Positions 12,401 through 19,551 of a DNA stretch of 64,000 nucleotides are shown one piece after another (the first letter of the stretch is position 1; each line of letters begins with the position of its first letter). Location: assembly GCF_026151205.1 (NCBI RefSeq), contig NC_087081.1, forward strand, positions 8,675,246 through 8,739,245, read 5' to 3'. The stretch comes from Bolinopsis microptera (taxonomy: Eukaryota; Ctenophora; Tentaculata; Lobata; Bolinopsidae). Position numbers and translations under genes: made by a program. The notes under the pieces are model-generated. The model saw only the letters and a program-made list of their open reading frames with translations, had not been told where the DNA came from and made no database searches.

Positions 12401-15400
12401 TTTTCATTAGATGACCTCTGAACTTGACTTTTCTCTATTATCAATTTGAGTTTTGTTTTTTAATCATTTCAAATAGTGAATACCATTCCAGGCACACCTC
12501 GTGTGACGGCGAAGGTTAGTCCTCTAGTCGAAAATGTGGGGAGAACAGCGACTCTTCAAGTTTACGTGGACGTGGAAACATATATGAACCCATTAGATAC
12601 CAAGGTTATTTTTCATCATTTGTATTATGTGAATTTAGTAGAACTGACTTTTTAAATTATTTTAAATATGATCTGCTTCGTTACTCTTCACAATTTTAAT
12701 AATTTTAACAGGAACGCGCAAAATCATTTTAGATAAGAAAATGTCATAGCGTTAATGCTTTTATGGCGCGCGCTCATATATATATGCATGGTGCCGGTGC
12801 ACTGCACTAGAAGATGCCATCTTGCTTTGTACATTTTAATCGTGTAGCCAATTTGGGTTCGTCCAGCTTCTCCATTTCAGTTAACTTGGAGTAGAAGCGA
12901 TGGCAATTTAATTGACTCCCGAGTTTCTTATCAAGACAATATGAGAAAACTTGTCATCTATAACACTGAAGTAAGTTAATCCTACTTCTTACCTTTTGCG
13001 CTAGGCTTTGAGGGCACAACACTCCAAATCGATTGATTTCGACTATCTTCAAACGCACTGTTAACAATAACTACATTAGTATTTTGTGCCGAAATAACTT
13101 AGTTTCAACCTCGATAACAGGAGGCAGACGCTGGTACGTACATCATTAGAGCTTCAAATCCAGAGTTCAACATCAGGGAAACTTCCATCTTATTGAAAAT
13201 AACCAGTTAGTTCTTTAGTACTTCTCCCAGTTAATCACCTCCTCGTGAGTTTATTTGATGTACTCCTTCTTGTGATCCCTATTAGTGTTACCGGACAAAT
13301 ATGACCTTTTGATTCTAATTTCTCACCTTCATGTTTATTTCAATCCCAAGCAGAAAATCCAGTTTTGTCGTCCCCTACTATGAAACAGACTTCTCTTGTG
13401 GGCAGCGCAGCGCGTCTTCTTGTGAGTACTTGTGTTCTTGTGTTATTTTGTGTTCTTGTGTTCTTGTGAGTACTTGTGTTCTTGTGAGTACTTGTGTTCT
13501 TGTGAGTACTTGCGTTCTTGTGAGTACTTGTGTTCTTGTGAGTACTTGTGTTCTTCTGAGTACTTGTGTTCTTGTGAGTACTTGTGTTCTTGTGAGTACT
13601 TGTGTTCTTGTGAGTACTTGTGTTCTTTTGAGTACTTGTGTTCTTGTGAGTACTTGTGTTCTTGTGAGTTCTTGTGTTCTTGTGAGTACTTGTGTTCTTG
13701 TGAGTACTTGTGTTCTTGTGAGTACTTGTGTTCTTGTTGCTTATTCTCATCTGTAAAATTACGGTTCACTAAAATTCTCATCACAAAACACAGTATTAGT
13801 ATTCGAACTTTTTATTTAGAATTAAAACAAGTCCTTCATAATATGGACTATGGGGCCAGGGTGTGAACTGGCTACACCTGGTTAAAGCACTTGCATCCCA
13901 TTACATAATACCCAATAAATGTTACAGATCTGTAGTGTTGTAATTAATTTATGATAGTATCATAATAGAAACTGTGCAGGTAGTGGCAGATGCATTGCCC
14001 AGACCGGACCCTTCCCAGATTAGATGGACTCGAAACAACTCCATGGTTGTCATGACTACCGTGTCCAGTGATGGGATGTCCCTCATTCTCTCTGATGTTC
14101 AACCCACACATACTGGAGTTTACAGGTTTCCAGATTGGTTTTCAGATTGGTATGGGGATTAGCAATGGACATCTTGATTTGGAGAATTTCCATAGCTGTC
14201 GACTGCCTAATTTGGAAACTTTAATCGAGGAAATGATATTAGGTTACAGGGTCATAACGATGTCTATTTATTTCAGGTTCCAGTATCTGAACAGTCTTAT
14301 TGATATGACTCTTGTTGTTCAGCGTGAGTTAATGGAAATCTTCATATGGACCTGAATAATGAATTGCGTGGCAGAATAAAATCTTTGTTTCGCAGTCGTA
14401 TCACTTTTATGTTCCCAGAATAATACCCCCAGTTGTCCTCAATATATTTGCCTCTACCTTACATACTGTTGCACACTGTTACAAACTGTTACACACTATT
14501 ACACACTGTTACACAATGTTACACACTGTTACACACTGTTACACACTGTTACACACTGTTACACACTGTTACACACTGTTACACACTGTTACACGCTTAT
14601 ACTAAACTTCTTCCCCACAGAACCTCCGCACATCTTTAGAGCAAGTAAAGTTCAACAAACTGTTGCTGTGTTCGGGGAGGCTAGTTTCGTCTGTAGTTTT
14701 ACAGGTTAGTTTATAAAACATGGGGCACCAAATTGGCGTGAACACGTGATTCTAGCACTGTTTAATTTTCTTATAAAAGATAAGGTTTAATTACCGTCCA
14801 TATGTACGAAAGGTTTATAAATATAAAATGTTTCCTTGTGCTTGAAGTTTGATATGGAAATCTTACAGGTTACCCGTTTCCAACTGTAAGGTGGTATCAG
14901 GGATACAATGAACTGTTGAACAGTAACACTCGTTATGAAATATCTCCTGATCTTACAGTTCTCAAGATTCGTAACGTTCAGGTTCGCTAACCTTCTCAAT
15001 CTTAATAACACCAACGGTCATAGACTAGAATTATACTTACTGATTACTGAACCTGATTCTAACCTACCAAATGGCAAGTATTTACATCTGATTTGGTTAA
15101 TATCTGCAGGGTAAACCGCAGTAATGAAAAAACCTGTTATCTCGATATTAATTACCAGGGAATCAATTGAACTGTATTGTATATAATATCATATATACTA
15201 TATATAGTATCTTTCTGAAACTCTTCATTTTGTTATTTTTACTGAATTTCGACTAACAACAATAACTTTCACCTGGTTAAATTCTAGACTCATGCCCCTC
15301 AGAGATCGGACAGTACAGCTCAATACCGGTGCGAGATTACAAACGATGCAGGATCTGACTCGGCTACTTTCCAGCTTACCGTCACTACCCTTCCTGTTAT

Positions 15401-17826
15401 CACAGCTCTGCAGAGCGTGATTGAGGTGAGCACACTGGTGACGTCACGTGATGTTGTAGACTGTAGTGACGTCACGTGATGTTGTAGACTGTAGTGAAGT
15501 CACGTGATGTTTTAGTGACGTCACGTGATGTTGTGATGATGTCACGTGATGTTAAGGTGATATGTATAAATGTTTTTCCCCTTTTACTATCCGAATACCA
15601 ACTTGTCACTGACAACACTACAGATCGAATCTGAAGGAGAACGAGTAGTCCTACAAGTAGCGATATCCGGAGGTAACCCAACTCTGGACCTCACATGGAC
15701 AACCCCCAGGGGACTGGATATCTTCGTGTCTTCTGGTGACTCTTTTTTTTCTTTTCTTTTTTCTTTTTTTCTTCTATCGATTCTAACTTATTAGTCTTTT
15801 AATTTAATCCTAGTCATGTCCTTTCTTCGTTTACAGTATGAAACTTATGCAGGAAGGTTGAAAAGAACTGTCTTACTGTCATGAAGATGTAACTAGGTGA
15901 GACTGAGCTGATAGTCGTGCGCGGCGGGTCTACTTACCTGTAGTCTACAGGTAAGTAGACCCGCCGGTCTCGCCTAGTTACATCTTCATGACAGTAATAA
16001 TTCAACTTTTAAATATAAAGGCTGATTTGACTCACATCGTTGATGTAAAAGTGTAAATATTAAACGGTTTTATTTTCCTCACTACATTTATTTAATTGAA
16101 CGACAGGCCGGTTCAGTTTAAGTAACATGAATCGAAGGTTGACGATATCTGACACGCGGTATCAGGACGCGGGTACTTACACGTGCAAACTGTACAGTGG
16201 CTCTGACACTGTTAGTCAGACTGTAACACTCCGCAAACCAGGTTAGTTGTTAGATTATGGCACGTGACACGTGGGTTTTAACACGTGAAAAGTGCTTTTT
16301 AACACATGACACGTGGGTTTTAACACGTGGCACGTGCGTTTTGTTGATAATGCAGCTTGGCCGGTTTATGCTTTAATTGGTATTACTGTCTGTTTTGTGT
16401 TCATGTTGGACAATGAGTGGTTATATCTAACACATATATATGTGACACATCACATGACATCAAGTCACGTGATTAAAGAAGGCCCTCAACTCTCATATAT
16501 GTTCGACTATTTCAGATACCATGCCGACTGTAACTGTTTTAAACAGTGTGACAGTGATCGCTGGCTCTACTGCCACATTCCGCGCATATTACACGGTTTG
16601 TTCTCTTTCATCTTTGTTGAGATGACGTCATCATGACGTCACGGGACTTTATGATGATGAATATCATCCGCTAGAACAACTGTTAAATTAGTTTATACGT
16701 TATATCGATAACTGGAGTAAATACTTACAGCAATGTGGTAAAATACTCTAGTACATTAGCAGCCGGCAAGACACTCTCACGATGTTATATCTTAGGGTTC
16801 AGTAACAAGTGTTCAGTTTCACGATGTTATATTTTAGGGTTCAATAACAAGTGTTCAGTTTCACGATGTTATATTTTAGGGTTCAGTAACAAGTGTTCAG
16901 TTTCACGATGTTATATTTTAGGGTTCAATAACAAGTGTTCAGTTTCACGATGTTATATTTTAGGGTTCAGTAACAAATGTTCAGTTTCACGATGTTATAT
17001 TTTAGGGTTCAATAACAAGTGTTCAGTTTCACGATGTTATATTTTAGGGTTCAGTCACAAGTGTTCAGTTTCACGATGTTATATTTTAGGGTTCAGTAAC
17101 AAGTGTTCAGTGGTTTAAAGACAGTACCACCCTGAACTCCAACTACAAATATCAGAGTTCTTCCTATACAGTGAGTACTGATCGAGACTCGTGGGTTCAT
17201 CGAACAGCGAACAATTCAATCTTAAATTGAACGCATGAACTAGATCATGCAGAAATACATTAGTGCAGTTCCTTTGTTAATTAAACTTCTGTAGAATTTA
17301 AGATATGAAATTGTGCAAGAACTCAACTTGTATTGAATTTGACAAGTTCAGTCATGTTTCGATCACGTGTCACATTACATGATCACGTAAGGTTTTTGGA
17401 AGGTACGGAATCGCATTATTTACAAAATATTACCGCACTTACAAGTTGCCTCTGATATACAGTTGAAAAGAATTTATGTTCTGTTAGGTTTAACTCTCGA
17501 AGTAAACGTTTGATATAGTAATACCAAATTTCGAGAGTTATGCAACACATCTATTATCTGATATCTGGACTGCAGTTGTAACAAACTTGTAATTTAACAA
17601 AGAAAATAAGAGCTAAAAATAGCTGGTTGCTCTTTCATAAATAATCAAAAGATGTTTAAAACCGTACCAATGTTTCGTGAACACCCTGTATGTGATTAAT
17701 TAATTGATTAATCATCACAGGAGACACAAGAACTAACAGTGAACAATGCCCAATTCTCAGACTCAGGACAATACACCCTTACTATATCTACCTTTGTTCC
17801 TTCTGTCTCTGCTTCTGCTTCTTTAG
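438..17826 (+). CDS. Multi-exon Ig-domain gene (5' end outside window)
   Basis: Gene-level entry; exons are listed separately. Nineteen exons between 730 and 17826 chain with matching intron phases and give about 649 residues. The product is a run of seven Ig-like (I-set-like) domains, each usually spread over two or three exons: one to the B strand, one with the conserved Trp (ISWSRDG, VSWYFG, VRWYQG, VQWFKD), and one with the F strand (DSGNYEC, DAGTYTC). Only domains 2 and 5 have both disulfide cysteines. Domains 1, 3, 4 and 7 have hydrophobic residues at both positions and domain 6 lacks the first. No signal peptide, start codon or transmembrane segment is seen, so both ends are missing. 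The family role would be extracellular adhesion or recognition, or muscle/cytoskeletal scaffolding (titin- or hemicentin-like); the sequence does not decide. The 4504-11307 intron holds other genes and repeats. Confidence 0.8.
730..864 (+). CDS. Ig gene exon 1 (domain 1, A-C strands)
   Basis: Reads IPQLKNTT...VLVQQGGQARFSVDITLLSP...FSISWSRDG. The CTCCTCAG acceptor lies just before 730 and the donor GTGAGT starts at 865. The B-strand cysteine position is Val (ARFSVDI). The exon ends in phase 1, completed by exon 2. Confidence 0.75.
1733..1868 (+). repeat. 20-bp minisatellite, about 7 copies
   Basis: Tandem copies of TATAGTTTAGATCCGTTAGA with a one-base alternation (TTACAA or TTAGAA) at the unit end. 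Lies within intron 1 of the Ig gene, not next to an exon. Confidence 0.9.
2491..2619. repeat. Short hairpin (MITE-like)
   Basis: AAAACCACATAACCCCACGTATTT at the left pairs with the reverse complement at the right (AAATACGTGGGGTAATTATGTGGTTTT), with an internal arm pair around GGGCGT. It looks like a small foldback element in the intron. Confidence 0.6.
3321..4423 (+). repeat. 25-bp minisatellite made of 3' splice sites, about 44 copies
   Basis: Unit CAGGATATAAACTGTTTCCTCTACC repeats about 44 times with very few changes (for example CTGCC or CCACC variants). Each unit has a pyrimidine tract, TTTCCTCTACCCAG, followed by G: a good 3' splice site preceded by an A-rich ATATAAAC that could act as a branch region. 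The last unit ends exactly at the acceptor of exon 2 (AG at 4422-4423). Confidence 0.95.
4424..4503 (+). CDS. Ig gene exon 2 (domain 1, D-E strands)
   Basis: Reads DEIQEYDTRYQFLDNS followed by KTLKILSTDL. It completes the phase-1 codon of exon 1 and ends in phase 0 before GTACGTGG. The acceptor is the final unit of the 25-bp array. Confidence 0.8.
4504..5235 (+). other. Ig gene intron 2, upstream part
   Basis: No gene recognised. AT-rich, with TTAATTAATT near the donor. The 4740-4930 stretch has no supported reading frame. Confidence 0.5.
5236..5647. repeat. 21-bp minisatellite, about 19 copies
   Basis: Tandem GTCTCTATAGTCCTGAATATA with variants (GTCGTGAATATA, GTTGTGAATATA, ATATTCTC). The unit length is a multiple of three and has few stops, so long open frames appear on both strands; they are not genes. 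Confidence 0.95.
6220..6857 (-). CDS. GT43 beta-1,3-glucuronyltransferase-like fragment
   Basis: About 212 codons on the minus strand, inside intron 2 of the Ig gene. The family adds glucuronic acid from UDP-GlcA to glycan acceptors in the Golgi (B3GAT-type). Recognisable blocks in order: IITPIYTRPTQLAELT, LQWIVVEQYGRTPRV, RNTALQFMRSHPG, GVVHFANTDRVYS and MRQVKRVGIWP. Most of the 250-residue catalytic domain is covered, but the N-terminal membrane anchor is not found, and the C-terminus stops at FIWFIPFF where the family has a W-H-T-R-T-type motif. The DDD of the metal-binding motif reads NTD. No ATG starts the N-terminal block; a CTCAG acceptor just upstream (6858-6862) suggests a 5' exon. 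The piggyBac-like element begins only about 45 bp upstream. It could be a diverged gene, a truncated duplicate or a pseudogene. Confidence 0.7.
6905..9548. mobile_element. piggyBac-like foldback element, 2.64 kb
   Basis: Ends are inverted: CCCATTAGGGACGA at the left and its reverse complement at the right. The right side is flanked by TTAA and the left by TTGA, one base from TTAA, which fits the TTAA target and CCC...GGG ends of piggyBac-type elements. Long inverted arms (about 6905-7823 and 8826-9548) surround a centre of about 1 kb. The arms carry a repeated palindrome, GGGTCGTTAACGACCC-like, about every 150 bp. No transposase is recognised, so it is probably non-autonomous. Confidence 0.75.
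8318..8532. repeat. Poly-C and poly-G tracts in foldback centre
   Basis: A run of about 14 C ends near 8338 and a run of about 14 G lies near 8515-8530. They face each other inside the piggyBac-like element and could pair, or form G-quadruplex DNA on one strand. Confidence 0.8.
10004..10206. repeat. 15-bp minisatellite, about 13 copies
   Basis: Tandem CAGGTTCAGAACAAG with variants (TTTAGAA, TTTCCAAA). Open in several frames because the unit is 15 bp; the S-E-Q-A-G repeat frames are not taken as genes. Confidence 0.9.
10207..11307 (+). other. Ig gene intron 2, downstream part
   Basis: No gene recognised. It holds TATATATA (about 10442), a poly-C tract (about 11056-11070) and short open frames without family resemblance, and ends at the ACCCCACAG acceptor of exon 3. 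Confidence 0.5.
11308..11451 (+). CDS. Ig gene exon 3 (end of domain 1, start of domain 2)
   Basis: Reads SEEGGYSVEARNNNGSSTL and later VVAPDTLLQGET. In phase 0 it continues exon 2 (ILSTDL-SEEGGYSVEARN), across a 6.8-kb intron. The F-strand cysteine position is Val (GYSVEA). Confidence 0.8.
11683..11785 (+). repeat. 18-bp minisatellite ending in a splice acceptor
   Basis: Tandem ACTATTCAAACTATTCAT, about five to six copies. The last, diverged unit reads TTTGCACTATTCAG and is the 3' splice site of exon 4. Confidence 0.9.
11786..11865 (+). CDS. Ig gene exon 4 (domain 2, B-C strands)
   Basis: Reads VTLYCSVGGNPVPKVSWYFG and NSLLTTR, with B-strand Cys and C-strand Trp. Ends in phase 2 before GTAAGTG. 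Confidence 0.85.
12176..12285 (+). CDS. Ig gene exon 5 (domain 2, F-G strands)
   Basis: Reads VVVLSNVTSRDSGNYECRGS then NSIGSGSATRYVKIR. F-strand motif DSGNYEC. The codons for NVTSRDS contain GTGACGTCACGTGAT, the same string as in the array after exon 14. Confidence 0.85.
12492..12604 (+). CDS. Ig gene exon 6 (domain 3, A-B strands)
   Basis: Reads TPRVTAKVSPLVENVGRTAT then LQVYVDVETYMNPLDTK. Val at the B-strand cysteine position. Enters in phase 1, ends in phase 0. Confidence 0.8.
12881..12970 (+). CDS. Ig gene exon 7 (domain 3, C-E strands)
   Basis: Reads LTWSRSDGNLIDSRVSYQDN then MRKLVIYNTE. The acceptor is TTCTCCATTTCAG and the donor GTAAGT. Phase 0 to 0. Confidence 0.85.
13121..13205 (+). 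CDS. Ig gene exon 8 (domain 3, F-G strands)
   Basis: Reads EADAGTYIIRASNPEFN then IRETSILLKIT. The F-strand cysteine position is Ile (GTYIIRA). Confidence 0.8.
13354..13421 (+). CDS. Ig gene exon 9 (domain 4, A-B strands)
   Basis: Reads NPVLSSPTMKQTSLVGSAAR then LL. Ends in phase 0 at the first unit of a GTGAGT-containing minisatellite; the first repeat unit is its 5' splice site. Confidence 0.75.
13422..13735 (+). repeat. 18-bp minisatellite of 5' splice sites, about 17 copies
   Basis: Unit GTGAGTACTTGTGTTCTT. Every full unit contains TT-GTGAGT, a strong 5' splice site. The array begins at the donor of exon 9. The unit is 18 bp, so open frames on both strands are artefacts of the repeat. 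Confidence 0.95.
13980..14125 (+). CDS. Ig gene exon 10 (domain 4, C-F strands)
   Basis: Reads VVADALPRPDPSQIRWTRNN and LILSDVQPTHTGVYR. With exon 9 it gives ARLL-VVADALP, so Val sits at the B-strand cysteine position. Ends in phase 2. Confidence 0.85.
14277..14323 (+). CDS. Ig gene exon 11 (domain 4, F-G strands)
   Basis: Short 47-nt exon reading FQYLNSLIDMTLVVQ; with exon 10 the F strand is GVYRFQYLN, with Phe where Cys is usual. TATTTCAG acceptor, GTGAGT donor. Confidence 0.8.
14466..14595 (+). repeat. 10-bp tandem repeat upstream of exon 12
   Basis: About 13 copies of ACACACTGTT, ending about 25 bp before the exon 12 acceptor, so probably around or upstream of its branch point. Confidence 0.9.
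14621..14704 (+). CDS. Ig gene exon 12 (domain 5, A-B strands)
   Basis: Reads PPHIFRASKVQQTVAVFGEA then SFVCSFT. Canonical B-strand Cys. Acceptor CTTCTTCCCCACAG; ends in phase 1. Confidence 0.85.
14869..14981 (+). CDS. Ig gene exon 13 (domain 5, C-E strands)
   Basis: Reads YPFPTVRWYQGYNELLNSNT then RYEISPDLTVLKIRNVQ. Conserved Trp present. Phase 1 to 0. Confidence 0.85.
15288..15425 (+). CDS. Ig gene exon 14 (domain 5 end, domain 6 start)
   Basis: Reads DSTAQYRCEITNDAGSDSAT and VTTLPVITALQSVIE. Canonical F-strand Cys (AQYRCEI). Donor GTGAGC. Confidence 0.85.
15436..15558 (+). repeat. CACGTG-bearing tandem repeat after exon 14
   Basis: Four to five irregular copies of GTGACGTCACGTGATGTTGT, starting about 10 nt after the exon 14 donor. 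Each has a CRE-like TGACGTCA overlapping an E-box TCACGTGA. Confidence 0.85.
15624..15735 (+). CDS. Ig gene exon 15 (domain 6, A-C strands)
   Basis: Reads IESEGERVVLQVAISGGNPT then LDLTWTTPRGLDIFVSS. Val at the B-strand cysteine position. Donor GTGACT; ends in phase 1. Confidence 0.8.
15866..15997. repeat. Hairpin with 5' splice-site consensus on both strands
   Basis: Long inverted repeat: TTACTGTCATGAAGATGTAA on the left pairs with the end near 15997, and an inner arm GCGGGTCTACTTACCTGTA pairs with TACAGGTAAGTAGACCCGC. CAGGTAAGT, the perfect U1 snRNA target, is present on the + strand (about 15949) and mirrored on the - strand. Lies in the intron between exons 15 and 16. Confidence 0.85.
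16107..16241 (+). CDS. Ig gene exon 16 (domain 6, E-G strands)
   Basis: Reads RFSLSNMNRRLTISDTRYQD then AGTYTCKLYSGSDTVSQTVT. F-strand motif DAGTYTC present although the partner cysteine in exon 15 is Val. Phase 1 to 1. Confidence 0.85.
16260..16340 (+). repeat. CACGTG cluster after exon 16
   Basis: Three imperfect copies of CACGTGACACGTGGGTTTTA within 80 bp, about 18 nt after the exon 16 donor. Further TCACGTGA at about 16464 and a TGACGTCATCATGACGTCA palindrome at about 16622. Confidence 0.75.
16516..16595 (+). CDS. Ig gene exon 17 (domain 7, A-B strands)
   Basis: Reads TMPTVTVLNSVTVIAGSTAT then FRAYYT. No cysteine at the B strand. Phase 1 to 0. Confidence 0.8.
16773..17089 (+). repeat. 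42-bp minisatellite duplicating an intron-exon junction
   Basis: Eight copies of a 42-bp unit: intron end TTTCACGATGTTATATTTTAG followed by GGTTCAGTAACAAGTGTTCAG. The 8th copy is the real start of exon 18, so each unit carries a 3' splice site plus the first ~22 exon nt. Copies alternate GTTCAGTAAC and GTTCAATAAC, a higher-order 84-bp dimer. In the exon 18 frame each upstream unit runs into its neighbour's TAG. Confidence 0.9.
17090..17170 (+). CDS. Ig gene exon 18 (domain 7, C-E strands)
   Basis: Reads GSVTSVQWFKDSTTLNSNYK then YQSSSYT; in phase 0 it continues exon 17 as FRAYYT-GSVTSVQWFKD. The start was chosen at TTTTAG of the last 42-bp unit because that keeps phase and gives the normal B-to-C strand spacing. 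A later AG (GTGTTCAG, 21 nt downstream, exon start at TGG) is also in frame and is an alternative. Confidence 0.75.
17721..17826 (+). CDS. Ig gene exon 19 (domain 7, F-G strands)
   Basis: Reads ETQELTVNNAQFSDSGQYTL then TISTFVPSVSASASL. F-strand motif SDSGQY with Leu where Cys is usual. Ends in phase 1 before GTTTGT, so the gene continues downstream; see 53600 and 60004. Confidence 0.85.
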
Positions 17827-18193
17827 GTTTGTTTACCATTTTATCCACGAATCTTTAAATTATTTTCTTGCAATTTTGGTATGTATGTTTCATGTATGTG
17901 TCAGGTTTGTTTCAGGTATGTTTGTATTTTTGATATCTATCAAATTTTTTAATTTTTTAATTAAATTTTTAATTCACTCAAGACTATTTGTGAATACAAA
18001 TAGTATTTAATCCTTGATCAACTCTGTGTAATCTAAATGAGAGCTGATTGAAAAAAAAATTGAGAACCGATGTCCAGTTCCACCCCCCAGCTTATGGTGC
18101 TACTCAGTGGCTCGCGCTGAAAAGCGCCCCCCTTTTGTATTGGCGCCCGCTCCCTTTTTGGCGCCCCTCCCTAAAATTGAACAAATTATTTTA
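17827..18193. other. Non-coding stretch
   Basis: AT-rich (TTTTTTAATTTTTTAATT), then a block with three GGCGCCC-like repeats at 18125-18175. No gene seen. Confidence 0.5.
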
Positions 18194-18292
18194 AACATTA
18201 TTTGAGAGTTCAAATACGTTAAGTTCAATGTTGTAGATCACCGCTTGAGCAGCAGCAATGAGAGCTGCGGTTCCAACCAGGATCTTTATCAT
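18194..18292 (-). pseudogene. PLAT-like secreted protein, 5' fragment (unit 1)
   Basis: Starts MIKILVGTAALIAAAQ and continues AVIYNIELNVFE, then stops after 32 codons. The signal peptide matches the intact gene at 20380-20775 (FLVLTVALIAAAQAV), and the mature start matches unit 3. The rest of the domain is absent, replaced by unrelated GC-rich sequence, so this is a truncated paralogue. Confidence 0.7.
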
Positions 18293-18461
18293 CTAGAAAT
18301 TATGAGAACAAGAACAAACAATTTAAGAGTTCAAATCATGTTCTCAACGGTCAGGAATGTTTATAATTAAGGTATTCCTCAAGACCAGAGCATGTTTCTC
18401 GTGCCTTTTTCTATGTGATCCGTTTGCTCGAGTCAAATCACCAGATGCCACGTGTCAACTT

Positions 18462-19538
18462 GGCTGACGGACAACTAGGAACCTTTCAATTTTACCTAGT
18501 TAACTAATTAACATGCAAGCTTGGGAAATCTAATCAGCTCCGACAACTAGGAACCAATCATTACATATCCCCGACAACTAGGAACCTCTGGAGATACTTT
18601 AAACATTCAGGTGTCCACCGATTTCACAGCTGTGCTGTATATATTTCTGCACTCATTAATTAAAAGTGCAACACCCAGTCGATCGATATGGTAATCAGTG
18701 ATCACCTGCTGCTCCCTAATAGCACGGAAGTACTCTTGCACGGTCGGCTTGGGTCGATTCACCCTGGATTTAAATCCACGATGAAAACCCTCGACCATGT
18801 TAGAGGTCCGGGGAAACTCCGGATCCTCCAACGTGTTGGAATAGTGATTCCAGAACGTCAAAGGAAACTTGGGAGGAACCCTTTCCTCACTGTCGACAGT
18901 TACTGACCCAAGGTAGGTTTTCTCGAAATAATTTACCACAACCATTAACTGAGGATAGTTAGCTTGGATGTAGTATGTTATTTGGTAGAACACCTCCTCA
19001 ACATCAGCAACTGGGACAAAGGCGAGAAACACAACCAGCCTTGCGGCTCTAGCAAACTTCTTATCAGAATTTCTCTATGGAGAAAGCAGGCATGTTGAAT
19101 TGAAACCGATACTCTTCATGTTCACGTTTCAGTATATATACCAGAAGTGCGGTTGTATATTAACAGCTATCAACTCTCGCACTTGTGATTTTATGTCTCG
19201 TATCACTCCCATTGCATGCTCGGCTCACATCCTTGGATACGAGAACCAGCCCCTTTCGGACCCAGCTCACATCCTTGGATACGAGAACCAGCCCCTTTCG
19301 GACCCGGCTCACGTCCGTAATGTGAACACATACCGAGAGCTCAAACACTTCTTAATATACTTCATAATACACAGCTACTTACTAAACTGTCATGTGAACC
19401 CTACCCAGGTTCTTGGTTGTCCGGCTGTTAGGATGGTTATAATATGGATCACATCACAAATGATACGTCACTGATTGGGCCATGTGATGTGATACCTGTG
19501 GGAGGCCGAAATGAAAGGTTCCTAGTTGTCGGTCACCG
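18462..19538. mobile_element. MULE-type DNA transposon with 8-bp target duplication
   Basis: Terminal inverted repeats contain GACAACTAGGAACCTTTC (left at about 18469; right as GAAAGGTTCCTAGTTGTC at about 19513). GTCAACTT flanks both sides (18454-18461 and 19539-19546). The paralogous sequence at 22854-22861 has the uninterrupted site GCCAACTT, continuing into the same flank. Extra TIR-like GACAACTAGGAACC copies lie at about 18541 and 18572. An inner 42-bp tandem repeat lies near 19220-19310. Confidence 0.85.
18607..19032 (-). pseudogene. MULE transposase, C-terminal remnant
   Basis: 142 codons including the stop. The block PRTSNMVEGFHRGFKSRV with FPLTFWNHYSNTLED before it resembles the C-terminal part of MULE-type transposases, which have a conserved N-x-x-E-G-x-H motif. 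The upstream part with the DDE residues is missing, so it cannot act alone. It sits inside the TIR-bounded element, which supports the call. Confidence 0.65.
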
Positions 19539-19551
19539 GTCAACTTACGTG

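Noticed and set aside
13331-13866. Four long open frames (113-144 codons)
   Set aside because: They result from the 18-bp donor-like repeat; only 13354-13421 in one frame fits the Ig gene.
16735-17118. Repeat protein CSVSRCYILGFSNK-type, 127 codons
   Set aside because: It is the 42-bp junction repeat read in a frame other than that of exon 18.
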